Source of the DNA: Gyrodactylus bullatarudis
Taxonomy: Eukaryota; Platyhelminthes; Monogenea; Gyrodactylidea; Gyrodactylidae
Assembly: GCA_012064415.1 (NCBI GenBank)
Contig: SSNU01000128.1
Coordinates: 175,091 to 205,435, forward strand
Length of the DNA stretch: 30,345 nt
Reading direction: 5' to 3'
The notes beneath the pieces are model-generated. The model had not been told where the DNA came from, searched no databases, and saw only the letters and a program-made list of their open reading frames with translations. Positions 19,205 through 27,512 of this stretch are shown in pieces (position 1 is the stretch's first letter; each line of letters opens with the position of its first letter). A program made the position numbers and the translations under genes.

Positions 19205-19800
19205 AATCAAATTTGAAATAACCGTGAACCAATTTGTATGCCACCCATTCGATAGGAAATTTAATAATCTCTTGGGATAATAATAATAATAAACTTTATT
19301 GTCATATTATGTCACAAATATTTTATAAAATTGTACAAATCTTTTTTATTGAAAGAGTTATTTTTCATTATCACTTCATTAAAGAGATTTGGTAGTCTAT
19401 CAAAAAAATAAAGAGATTTGAGTGGATTGTTTAACGGTCTTTCCAATTTAGGATGGTTATTTCTCAAAACTCTAGTACAAGTTTTAGCATTCCAAAAAGT
19501 AGATATGTTTTCTTTAGAAATCTTCAAACATCTATAATACCGTCTATGTCGAAGCAATTTGATTTTCTGAAGTCCACTGGAAGGGATGTTTACCAACTTT
19601 AGAAATCTCTTCTGAATTTGGTCAAGAACAAAGGAAATTGAAATTTTTGATGGAGACCATACACTAGAGCAATATTCAACTGTTGGTCTTGCATACATTT
19701 TAAAGAGAAGTAACTTTAGAGCAAAGATCTTGACTCTATCATTCGTCAAAAACGTGCTATACTAATTTAAAGAAAGTTAATTTTTTCAAAAGTTTTGTTG
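19205..19800. repeat. Dispersed repeat R1, copy split by a LINE insertion
   Basis: The left half (19205-19277, CCATTCGATAGGAAATTTAA and neighbours) and right half (19720-19800, CAAAGATCTTGACTCTATCA and neighbours) align in order with the unsplit copy at 4185-4335. The 440 bases between them are the LINE fragment. This defines the insertion point closely. Confidence 0.65.
19278..19719 (-). pseudogene. LINE (non-LTR retrotransposon) 3' fragment, end of reverse transcriptase ORF
   Basis: On the minus strand the frame encodes the C-terminal part of a LINE protein with the familiar blocks YARPTVEYCSSVWSPS, LDQIQKRFLKLV and KLLRHRRYYRCLKI. The stop is at 19312. The first residues of the open frame (from ATG at 19749) come from the flanking repeat, not from the LINE. 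Past the stop, a short 3' UTR contains AATAAAG and then an (ATT)n-type tail, seen as TAATAATAATAATAA at 19278-19292 on the plus strand. The fragment is 5'-truncated, as most LINE copies are. It shares VEYCSS and LLRHRR with 27631-27888, so the two come from related elements. The clade (CR1/Jockey-like) is a guess. Confidence 0.8.
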
Positions 19801-19977
19801 GCTCTCAAGATAACCAAATGACCAAATTTTTGATCGATAATTTCTGAACTAAAAATAACTGTGTTAAAACAACTGTAGATTCTTAATCGGCGTATGATAG
19901 ACAATGCGAGTCATAAATTGATAAAACAATAGAATAAAACTTTTGAATAGTGCAGCACCTATACTTACAAAGTTTAA

Positions 19978-20178
19978 CTAGAAATATTTCGTTCTAGGTG
20001 CTTAGGTAAAATATCCCACAGGAACGTCTTATTTGGTAATGGATTAGCCCATGTCGCTGAATGTTACAGCTTACTAATGGATCCCACCGAGACTGGTACG
20101 AAAGAAACTTACAAAGCATTTAAATTATTTCTGACTGTGGGATATACGACCTAAGCACCTAGAACGAAATATTTCTAG
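19978..20178. mobile_element. 201-bp MITE with ~45-bp inverted repeats and TTTAA target duplication
   Basis: CTAGAAATATTTCGTTCTAG (19978-19997) continues through GTGCTTAGGT and ATATCCCACAG, and is inverted at about 20135-20178. TTTAA directly flanks both sides (19973-19977 and 20179-20183), a likely 5-bp target duplication. The non-palindromic middle contains GGATCCCACCGAGACTGG. It has no coding capacity. The superfamily is unknown. Confidence 0.75.
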
Positions 20179-20183
20179 TTTAA

Positions 20184-20934
20184 AACTTTTGAATTCAAAA
20201 TCCTTAAATAAATCTGTATAGACATTGTTAGTTCAAATTAAAATGTTCGTGAGTGAGGAATATTGGATCTTGATATTTTTCTGTGATCACTATGCAAATT
20301 TAACCAGTTTGATAAATCTCAAGAATGATAAGATTAGCGTATTCATTCACTAGCTTCTGTTTGTTTTTTAAACATTTCTGAGAGAAATGATATTTGCTTG
20401 TTTTGCTCAAAGGAATAAATGAAGAATCTCTCTGTAATCATAAAGCTTTATTTCATCATCTCCAAAACATGCCTGTTTTATTAAATTGTTTGAAAAGTAA
20501 TTTGATTCAGTAAAAAAACACTGCATGTTCAGTATCCTCCGACATGGATGAAAGAGAAATAACAAAAATTCCATCTCTCCTCCCTTATCTCAGAATATTT
20601 CTTTTTCATGTCGTGAGGTAGTCTTTCCAATAGCTGAGCATGAAGACACTCGATAAAATTAACGTTTCCTTTTTATTTGGTTATTCATCCAACAGATTTA
20701 TTGTTTTAAAGAACAAGAGAGTTTTCTGTTTGATGTTCTCTCTCTGAAAAGTTCAAGAACACAAAACAAACTAGAGACATGAATTACTATTATTCATCGG
20801 TCTAAAACAGATGATAGAATAGTAATAAAGGTAAGGTCCTGAGTTTAGAGACAATATGTAAATTCTCTTCCTATTACTTCATTTAAATTTTTCCTTGAAT
20901 CTCATTGGTTGAAATCATTCATCAAGTGTCTATA
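20184..20934. other. AT-rich spacer, no gene seen
   Basis: Nothing recognisable between the MITE and the mariner remnant. Confidence 0.45.
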
Positions 20935-20960
20935 TTAGGTTGAGCGAAAAGTAATGGAGC
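20935..20960. repeat. mariner 3' terminal inverted repeat
   Basis: TTAGGTTGAGCGAAAAGTAA begins directly after a TA (20933-20934), the invariant mariner target. The TTAGGTTG start is typical of mariner ends. It lies 93 bases from the stop codon of the transposase remnant, a normal distance. Confidence 0.75.
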
Positions 20961-21027
20961 TGGATTTAATTAATACATATAAAAATAATAAAATATTTAC
21001 ACAATATAAAAACATGATATAATATCA

Positions 21028-21141
21028 TCAATGGAAGTAGTTTCCTGATGAATTAAGACATTTCTGCCATCGAATCGGCAGCTGTTTAATCCCATCGCTA
21101 TAGAATTCTTCAGATTTTGATGCAAAAAAGTCATCCAGTCC
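21028..21141 (-). pseudogene. mariner transposase, C-terminal remnant
   Basis: The minus-strand frame from 21141 gives GLDDFFASKSEEFYSDGIKQ followed by LPIRWQKCLNSSGNYFH and a TGA at 21030-21028. This is the standard mariner C-terminus (the FF-x(4-6)-FY-x-GI-x-LP-RW-KC pattern). Only about 37 residues remain; the DDD catalytic part and the 5' end are missing. The adjacent terminal repeat at 20935 confirms the orientation. It is dead as an element. Confidence 0.85.
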
Positions 21142-21849
21142 AATAATATTAACCACTCAACACAGTAACAAACATAAATGCAGGCAAATATGCTTCATAC
21201 CTACTCGTTACTCATTTTTTTGAAGTTCAATTAAAATCCTGTTTTCAAGTTTAGAATAAGACAATTTTTAACTAAACTTTTATTAGAATAAATGTCGTTC
21301 TTATTGGATCAAGATCTCTATGAAGCATCCAACAGATGATCAGGATTGGTAGTGAAATAAAATTGTTTTTTTAATTTCTATTTTGACAATTTAGTTACGT
21401 TATATAAGATATATTCAAAATCTTGATTTAGCTCACTATTACAAAGAACAAACCTCTACTTCTACTGGTTTGTAATTTAAAAATGCTCTCTTGAAATAAG
21501 GGAACATATTAATTTGTAACTATTAACTGATTGTTAATATCTTTATAGTAAGTTTAGTGTGTATCAAATTGATACGCTTTGATAAGATTTGTTTCCAGCC
21601 AGCATGTGAGAAAAATATTTTTTTAAAAAGCAATTCAAAGTTTTAAAAAAAGGAAATCAAAGTATCTTCCGGTTTCAATATTTCTTAGACAACAGTATTG
21701 GACGAATTTTTAATGAAAATGCGTGATATTTCATCTAAAAGATCTTAATCGTTTACGTTTTATTATTTATAAAGATGAATGAATTTTATCCAATGTAAAG
21801 TTGAAGGATAGCAACATGGGAATTTTACAAATCTTACAATGGCAATTCA
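21142..21849. other. AT-rich spacer, no gene seen
   Basis: Only small hairpins such as GTATCAAATTGATAC near 21561 were noticed. Confidence 0.45.
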
Positions 21850-22090
21850 TAGAGCTAGTTAGAATGAAGATGGGAATTTATGATTTCTACAATTTTTTCA
21901 CCAAGAAATCGAATTTGATCAAGATTTTTTGGAATCTAGATGATGAGACTTACATTTATAATATAAAGAAAAAAATGGAAATTATGCCAGATATAAAATC
22001 TCGAGTCAGCGGCAAACTTCCATTTTTGAGCGTCAAGTTAAAATTTTTGTTTATTTCCAAGTGAGAGGGTGACCAAAAGTTGATTTTTGG
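21850..22090. repeat. F1/F2 tail-motif repeat, single arm
   Basis: CTAGTTAGAATGAAGATGGG (about 21856) is the tail motif seen at the ends of the foldback elements. GAATTTGATCAAGATTTTTT follows, shared with the 12960 region. No inverted partner was found, so this is an isolated arm. Confidence 0.4.
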
Positions 22091-22249
22091 GATGACGGTT
22101 AGTCAAAGAATTCAAATATGCTGAATCACACATTTATCTTAAGAGAATCAAAAGAAAATTATGATTTCATCAAAAATTCAATGGAGATTACTAAGTTCCA
22201 CATCCCAAATGTTCTTTATCTGTGAGACGTATGTTCTCCACTTAATATT

Positions 22250-22646
22250 TTGTTATCTAAAATCTATAAAAAATATAGCTTTATAGTTGCTTTTAAAAAT
22301 AATATAAGTCTTGTTGATAAAATTTCCAAAAATGAAAATAACATTCTGGAAGGCTGTGGTATCTATAAATTAAAATGTAGCTGTGATAAAAGTTATATTG
22401 GTCAAACTGGTAGAAATTTTAAGACAAGGATCAAAGAACATAAAAACAGTATTTTAAGAAATGATAATAAGTCACATGTTCTTCAACATGTTCTTAACAA
22501 TAATGGGCATAAAATAAATTTTGAGGAGGTTAATTCATGAAGCTCTTGAAATTTGCAATAATTATACTTTTAATGGAAATTTTGGTGAAGTGAACATTAA
22601 GCAGTGTTGGATTCAGCTTTTTGGGAAAAGAAGGAAGTTAAATTAA
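22250..22646 (+). pseudogene. Penelope-like element (PLE) GIY-YIG endonuclease fragment, frameshifted
   Basis: The frame from 22250 to 22540 contains GCGIYKLKCSCDKSYIGQTG followed by RNFKTRIKEHKNSI. This is the GIY ... YIG ... R ... EH core of the PLE endonuclease, including the CxC spacing between GIY and YIG typical of PLEs. A one-base shift near 22530 moves the reading to 22533-22646, where IHEALEICNNYTFNG continues the family C-terminus and ends at TAA (22644-22646). The reverse transcriptase part is missing, so the copy is 5'-truncated. In intact PLEs this nuclease nicks the target to prime reverse transcription. The 3' region carries a TATA box and a hammerhead-like motif. Confidence 0.85.
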
Positions 22647-22774
22647 ATCTGATGAAAAATTATATCCCCTTTTCTTTTCTGATTATCAATACTTTATTAT
22701 CATAGGTCAGCCTCTTGTATTATTCTATTCTGTCATCTGATTGGACAAAACTGATAGGGATGAAATCATTAAAG

Positions 22775-22862
22775 TATATAAATAGTATTTTGTTTTTGAT
22801 AAACTTGTCGTACCACTGAAGAAGGCGTGTGAAGACAATCACCGTCGAAACGTTTGGATGAC
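22775..22862 (+). ncRNA. PLE terminal TATA box and hammerhead-like ribozyme motif
   Basis: TATATAAATAG begins at 22775. CTGAAGA is at 22816-22822 and GAAACGTT at 22847-22854. CCA (22813-22815) pairs with TGG (22855-22857), and GTC (22807-22809) with GAC (22860-22862), giving a stem I with an internal loop. Stem II can form from GGCG with a GTC-side partner but needs a bulged A after the core and a bulged C. Stem III is only the ACGT palindrome, as in the minimal dimer-forming hammerheads described in PLEs. The TATA box would place a start upstream of the ribozyme. Activity is inferred from sequence. Confidence 0.5.
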
Positions 22863-22944
22863 CATGGCTGAGAATTCAAATATTGACCTATGTTTCAATA
22901 AATTTTATTATAACCGGTTTTCTTTTTTTATTTTAAATAAACGG

Positions 22945-23753
22945 TTAAATTAGAGAACGTTTGCCCCTTCCTTAAATCTTTCTATGGGTAACCAACCGCG
23001 AAAGTTTTATCCAAATATTAATAAGCATACCAAATACTATCGAAAAACTATCACTATACAGGGAAAACACAACTTGTAATTTTTTTCCTTCTTTGCTCAA
23101 AAACGTCTAAATGGTCGACACGAAATCTGACAATACTAAGAACATGATGCAGCAGCTTGACATCACAGAGTTTTGTTCGTGATGTTTTCGCAGATAAATA
23201 CGAGGTAAATGAGTTGAAGTCCAGATTGACGAGTCCGATTTTGTTAAAAGAAAGTATAATCGTGGTACTATTCTTCGTAATCAAGATGTTTGGGTCTTTA
23301 GTGGTATTGATAAGACAGGAGAAGTCTTTATGCAAACAGTGACTGATCGAATTGCCTAAATGATAATTATCATTTATTCATAATTTTTTCTACTTTAAAC
23401 TTTAATAACTTCGTCGAGATGTTATTAAAATCCTTAATGAACAAAGAATATGAAAAATCAATAAATGAGCCCAAAAAGTCTTATGATAAAAAAGTTTACT
23501 TGAAAGTAGTGAGATCATTTTTAGGTGTTAAAACTTTGGCTCTATTATGTCACTATCTAAGAAATCATATCTTTCAAAAATTTGAACTGAACTTGAAATA
23601 GTTTGCCATGATGTGGAACTTGTGCGGCTTGGCAGTTTGAAATTATCAAAATTAAATTTTCAAAATCTAATGTTTATTAATATTTGGATAACAATTTCGC
23701 GGTTGGCTACCCATATAAAGATATAAGGAGAGGGCAAACGTTAACTAATTTAG
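22945..23753 (+). mobile_element. Merlin-type DNA transposon remnant with ~85-bp inverted ends
   Basis: TAAATTAG-GAACGTTTGCC at the left (22945 on) is matched in reverse by GGGCAAACGTTAACTAATTT at the right (23733-23752). Deeper blocks also match, including GGGTAACCAACCGCGAAAGT with the inverse of CGCGGTTGGCTACCC. The interior encodes an ISXO2/Merlin-like transposase fragment on the plus strand. A clear target duplication was not found. Confidence 0.65.
23112..23359 (+). pseudogene. Merlin (IS1016/ISXO2-like) transposase pseudogene
   Basis: The upstream part (23112 to about 23210) contains WSTRNLTILRT, a stop, then SFVRDVFADKYE, resembling the region before the catalytic core. The main part (23216-23359), in another frame, contains EVQIDESDFVKRKYNRG followed by WVFSGIDKTGEVF. 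This is the Merlin/ISXO2 signature around the first catalytic Asp (xIDESxFxKRKYNRG) and the WVFGGI block. A frameshift and at least one in-frame stop disable it. The frame ends at TAA (23357-23359), and the later catalytic residues could not be located. Its position between 85-bp inverted repeats agrees with a DNA transposon. Confidence 0.8.
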
Positions 23754-23756
23754 CTG

Positions 23757-24050
23757 AACAAACTTTTAATTACCTCGAAATCAAGAAAAATTTTCAAATT
23801 TAAGTTCAAAAAAAGGGAATTTTGCGCTAATAAGAACTATTTTTAATACATTTTCATTCAATATAATTCATTACTCTAATTAATTTTATCTTCCTTAAGC
23901 TAATAATAATGAGATACAAACTTTTCAATATCCTTCCCAAGTTGATTAAATTCACCAATTGGAATTTGTTAGAAAGAAATAAAATACTCCGCCATTTCTC
24001 AAATACTTGCTAAACTTCTTCTAGACAAATGAAAATAGATTTCAACTAAA
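23757..24050. other. AT-rich spacer, no gene seen
   Basis: Nothing recognisable. Confidence 0.4.
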
Positions 24051-24370
24051 GTTGATTGATATGAAGTTGGCAATCTATGAATTTTATCAAAATCTCAGTT
24101 CATTCATCTATGGAATTCAAAAGAAGGTTTTAGAATTCCAGATAATGTTTTCTACTTTTACGAAGTAAAATATGATGATTTTTCAAATTTCGATTTGACG
24201 TCAAATTTTTTTTTGTATTTTCGCTGAAAATTTGAATGTCAGAGAGTGGCCATAAATTTTTTTCAGAATCAGAATAGAACAATTCCCAATAAGAAAGAAG
24301 GTGATGCCAATTAGTAATAAGAATTTAGCACTTTTATTTCGTGACATACTCATCAGCTTATATAAAGAAA
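24050..24370. repeat. F2-related arm followed by an R2-like segment
   Basis: CTAAAGTTGATTGATATGAA (about 24046) and AAATTTCGATTTGACGTCAA (about 24185) match the foldback at 18166-18481. GATGCCAATTAG through CATACTCATCAGCTTATA (24302-24365) resembles 11665-11735. No inverted partner is present. Confidence 0.45.
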
Positions 24371-24419
24371 ATGTGTACAAAATATTGGTTTTGAATCTGA
24401 TTGGTCAGTTTTTGGTGCG

Positions 24420-24500
24420 TAAGTCCCTCTGTTTTACATGTAATATATTGGGCAGCTTTGGGATATACATGTAAGAGTCATCTATATCCCTATCACCATT
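24420..24500. repeat. Short inverted repeat around TTACATGTA
   Basis: TTACATGTAATATAT (about 24434) and GATATACATGTAA (about 24461) are inverted with about 13 bases between. A run of nine or more G residues lies near 24548. Confidence 0.45.
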
Positions 24501-24736
24501 TTTGGTGTGACTAACATACTTTGAAATCTATGCTATCACAAATAATAGGGGGGGGGTTATGTACAAAGGTATTTGGTGTTAGTGATGAGTAAGAACTGAG
24601 AAAGTAAAGTGTGGTTCGATGAAAAATAAAAATTTTTACACTTGGGAGAAATATTTGATTATCTTGTTTTGTCCTATTTCGTCCTCTGATCTGTTTCTTT
24701 TCCTTGGTGTTGAGACCAAAGCTGGCTGTGAACTTA

Positions 24737-25059
24737 TCAGAGTTGGCCTGGGTAGAACCAATGGATTTATGAATTTCTTCTGTATGCCTCAGCAGTCTTA
24801 AGAGCTACCACATTTTTCCTTGGTTGTTTGTAAATTATTTCAAAGTTTAATGGGGAAACTTTCTGTGGCCAGGTTCTTGTATGATCTCTGATGGCTGTTG
24901 TGCCTGTATAAAAGTGCTCGTTTATTCTCTCCTCCAATCTTCTGCACGTGTATCCAATGTATTCTGATTGACAAAAAATTTGAACTTGTAAACAACGAGA
25001 GTCTGTTTGAGAGGATCTAACTTGTCTTTTAACTGGTTGGGAAACATTTTGTTAGTCCT
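24737..25059 (-). pseudogene. Second Penelope-like element GIY-YIG endonuclease fragment, broken
   Basis: On the minus strand from about 25059, the reading gives TNKMFPNQLKDKLDPLKQ, then VVYKFK (the GIY position). After a one-base shift comes SEYIGYTCRRLEERINEH (the YIG block with the catalytic Arg and the EH pair). The frame continues through AIRDHTRTWPQKVSPLNFEI and reaches a TAA at 24769-24767; the family C-terminus seems to continue to 24739-24737. KDKLDPL before VVYKF is typical of arthropod PLE proteins. The sequence differs clearly from the copy at 22250, so it is a separate PLE lineage. The CxC spacing between GIY and YIG has been lost or mutated (FFVN). Confidence 0.8.
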
Positions 25060-25209
25060 GAAATAAATAGAAGAAGATTGGAGGAGAGAATAAACGAGCA
25101 ACTAAAATCAGAGATACAAACGTTTCTCTCTCTCAATGAATTACCAATAAATCTTTTAAAGGCCGACCATTTTTTAATAGAAAAAATCGAGAAAACGAAA
25201 TTCAACTGA
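25033..25209 (+). CDS. Unrecognised 58-codon plus-strand frame overlapping an inverted duplication
   Basis: The frame runs from CTG at 25033 to TGA at 25207-25209. It reads RRRLEERINEQLKSEIQTFL in its middle, then SLNELPINLLKADHFLIEKI. The first part (RRLEERINE) is identical to the PLE nuclease on the opposite strand because a 29-bp block has been copied in inverted orientation. The rest has no recognised domain. It has balanced residues but no ATG at a useful place and may be part of a rearranged PLE or chance. Confidence 0.25.
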   Translation: MVGKHFVSPEINRRRLEERINEQLKSEIQTFLSLNELPINLLKADHFLIEKIEKTKFN

Positions 25210-25521
25210 TTTAGCATCACTGATCTTCTTTGCTCATCTTGATAATTAAAAAATACTTTTGACCATATTACCACTTTCAAATCACTATAAATTCCAGCTC
25301 AACATTTGATAATAATGGGATTTTGGCATCGAATCGAATTTTGAAAAATGACCATATTTTTCATATCAGTTTACTTTACTTTAGTGTATTTAACCGCATA
25401 TAGAAGCACTTTAAGCATAGAAAGCCAAGTTTGAAAATGTATTTAAAAATACTCCAACATTTCTGGAAAAGAAGGTAGATATTTTAAATTTTTTTATATC
25501 TAATTAATTTTACGTCGCATA

Positions 25522-25555
25522 GTTGGGATGGCTTAGTGGGTATAGTATCTACCAT
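25522..25555 (+). other. tRNA-like A-box sequence (possible SINE head or tRNA fragment)
   Basis: GGGATGGCTTAGTGGGTATA followed by GTATCTACC matches the TGGCNNAGTGG A-box of Pol III genes. The D-stem does not pair well and no B-box (GGTTCGANNCC) is seen within the expected distance. It is therefore at most a decayed tRNA or the head of a SINE. Confidence 0.25.
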
Positions 25556-25764
25556 AAAAATGATATTATTTCACCCCATTTTCAAGTATTTACCCCCTGG
25601 GAATTTCTACCTTTGTTCTCAGATAGTTCTGAGAATAGATTTTTACATGAATAAAATCCTCTGTTTATTACAAAAATTTGTTCGAGAATTGTAATGTTGA
25701 TAGATTTAAAAATTGAGCTATACTTTAATGTGTATTTTGTTGACTACCTTGATATTAATAGGAT

Positions 25765-25970
25765 TTAGCCGTATCTTATTAGACCTTGTCCTACTGTTTG
25801 GAAGTGCAAGCCAAGAGAAGCTAACTGAAGTTAGTAATCAAATCAATTCACACCCTGTAATTAATGGTAGCACAGAGAAGCCAAACCTCCCTCCCACCAA
25901 CTCAAAAAGAGGGAAAAAACGAAAAAGATTCAGTGGACAATTATACTTAGACTGTGTGTCAAAAAAATAG
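25765..25970 (+). pseudogene. Relative of the basic SGQ ORF, copy D
   Basis: The frame (open from 25713) carries a hydrophobic start, then a polar middle (NQINSHPVINGSTEKPNLPP). It ends in KRGKKRKRFSGQLYLDCVSK just before a TAG. The basic SGQL block matches the ORF at 11738-11986, and both are near their C-termini. A splice-acceptor-like TTAATAG precedes GATTTAG near 25762, so an exon is also possible. No TATA plus hammerhead module follows within about 600 bases, unlike copies B and C. The family is unknown. Confidence 0.35.
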
Positions 25971-25984
25971 GTCCCTTCAAGGGT

Positions 25985-26590
25985 TTTTCAAGATATCTGA
26001 TGCAAAATTTGACGCTGATTCCGAATCTGGTCTCAGAATTCCGTTATCATGCTTCATTTGGGAGAAAATCTCAAAAATTTCATTTTGCATATAATTGAGC
26101 TTCAAAATTACATTAAATTAAATTTGAAAATTAATCATACCGGAATAAAATTAACATTAATTAATAGAACAATTAATTCTGCGTCGATTGATGTATAGCA
26201 AGGCTACGCAAATATTTGTATTACGCGGGAAATCACAAAATGAGTACTTGAAAGTCCCAATTTATGTGAAAAAAATCAAGAAATTTTATGACTTTCTATC
26301 AACTTACAGGCTTATTAAGAATAAATTCCAGAATGTTAAGCATGGATCTCGATCAAAATTTTGTTTTCTTTCGAATGAGACTATTTTCGGAACGATCTGA
26401 CTTCATCTTCTTGCCTTAATTCAGGGTTTTAACTGGTTTGGGTTATTTCTCACTAACTTAGTAGACATCTCCTCTTGAAGGCTTTTATTCTCTATTTATC
26501 AACTTTAACCGGGTATATAGACTAAAAAATTAATTAGAAATTCAGAAAGTGTTCTTTATAATACCTTGAGAGATTTGTGAGCTTAGGGAT
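25985..26590. other. AT-rich spacer, no gene seen
   Basis: The 70-codon frame at 26188-26400 has no domain signal. No repeats were recognised. Confidence 0.4.
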
Positions 26591-26593
26591 CGA

Positions 26594-26652
26594 CACAATC
26601 CTACAAAAATTATCGATGGATGAATTCGTGAAGAGAAGATAACTAAATCAGC
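26594..26652 (+). pseudogene. Short relative of the basic SGQ ORF, copy C (C-terminus only)
   Basis: The frame ends in TILQKLSMDEFVKRR and a TAA. It aligns with SGQLLMDEFLKCK of the 11.8-kb ORF, and the bases ATGGATGAATTC are identical in both. Removing the MITE at 26677-27426 would place this end about 110 bases before the TATA box of copy C, close to the arrangement at copy B. The upstream part is degraded. Confidence 0.45.
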
Positions 26653-26666
26653 CCTGAAGACTATTA

Positions 26667-26676
26667 CAATTTTTTA
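26667..26676. repeat. Target-site duplication, left
   Basis: CAATTTTTTA is repeated exactly at 27427-27436, flanking the MITE. Confidence 0.8.
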
Positions 26677-27426
26677 GAGGTATTTGCAAAGTTAGTCCAT
26701 AGTACATGCGTTTAATTAGATTTAGTCTATAGAACCATTCATTTAATCAGATTTAGTCTGAGCTTTTCCATACCTGCGTGTATTTAATTTTCACTAGTCT
26801 CCATTTATTCACATTTAGTTTTAGTATTTAGAATTTAGTCAAAAAAAATCTTTTATAGTTCAAATCTAGTATGGTTTTCAAAAATAGTATATTTATAAAT
26901 ATAAAAATCTCATAGTTTCTCTTTGGATCCTTGTTTACGATGTTTGGGGAAAGGCCTTCCTCTTTTACGTCTGACAGAATGTTCCAATAATTTTTAGGGC
27001 ATTATGTATTGAATTTCACAAGCATAAATGTTCATTGAATAAGCTGGCTTCTTTTAGGCTATTCATTTCATAGTTAACCTGAAAGAAGAAAACTCTCGAA
27101 GTCAACGTTCTTTACAATGCCGACCGAAATGATGTTTGATCAATGATGCGTGGTAAAAAGCGATCGTAAAAAAGGATCCAAAGAGAAACTATGAGATTTT
27201 TATATTTATAAATATACTATTTTTGAAAACCATACTAGATTTGAACTATAAAAGATTTTTTTTGACTGAATTCTACTAAAACTAAATGTGAACAAATGTA
27301 GACTAGTTCTGAACAAAATAAATTATAAATAGACTAAATGTGAAAATTAAATACACGCAGGTATGGAAAAGTTCAGACTAAATCTGATTAAACGCATGTA
27401 CTATGGACTAATTTTGCAAATACCTC
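26677..27426. mobile_element. 750-bp MITE/foldback with ~245-bp inverted arms
   Basis: GAGGTATTTGCAAA opens the element and TTTGCAAATACCTC closes it. The arms continue almost collinearly for about 245 bases (for example AGTCCATAGTACATGCGTTT with its inverse, and CTTTGGATCC with GGATCCAAAG). The middle (about 26935-27170) is unique and non-coding. An exact 10-bp direct repeat (CAATTTTTTA) flanks it; 9-10 bp duplications are typical of Mutator-like elements, which is a possible affiliation. It interrupts an older retroelement between its basic ORF end and its TATA plus hammerhead module. Confidence 0.85.
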
Positions 27427-27436
27427 CAATTTTTTA
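27427..27436. repeat. Target-site duplication, right
   Basis: CAATTTTTTA, identical to 26667-26676. Confidence 0.8.
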
Positions 27437-27512
27437 ATATCTTGCAACCCTCATCCCCCAAAAAACATTTTTTGAACCAATAACAGGAATTTGCATATGC
27501 TCGGAAATTAAA

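Noticed and set aside
23054..23335. 93-codon minus-strand open frame
   Set aside because: It is antisense to the Merlin transposase remnant, whose plus-strand motifs are specific.
24619..24801. 60-codon plus-strand open frame
   Set aside because: It overlaps, in antisense, the C-terminal part of the second PLE nuclease.
25029..25280. 83-codon minus-strand open frame
   Set aside because: It is in a different frame from the PLE nuclease motifs and has no domain signal of its own.
26025..26050. Possible fourth hammerhead module after the copy D ORF
   Set aside because: CTGATGC near 25998 breaks the core, no GAA plus hairpin plus TC follows, and no complementary arms were found.
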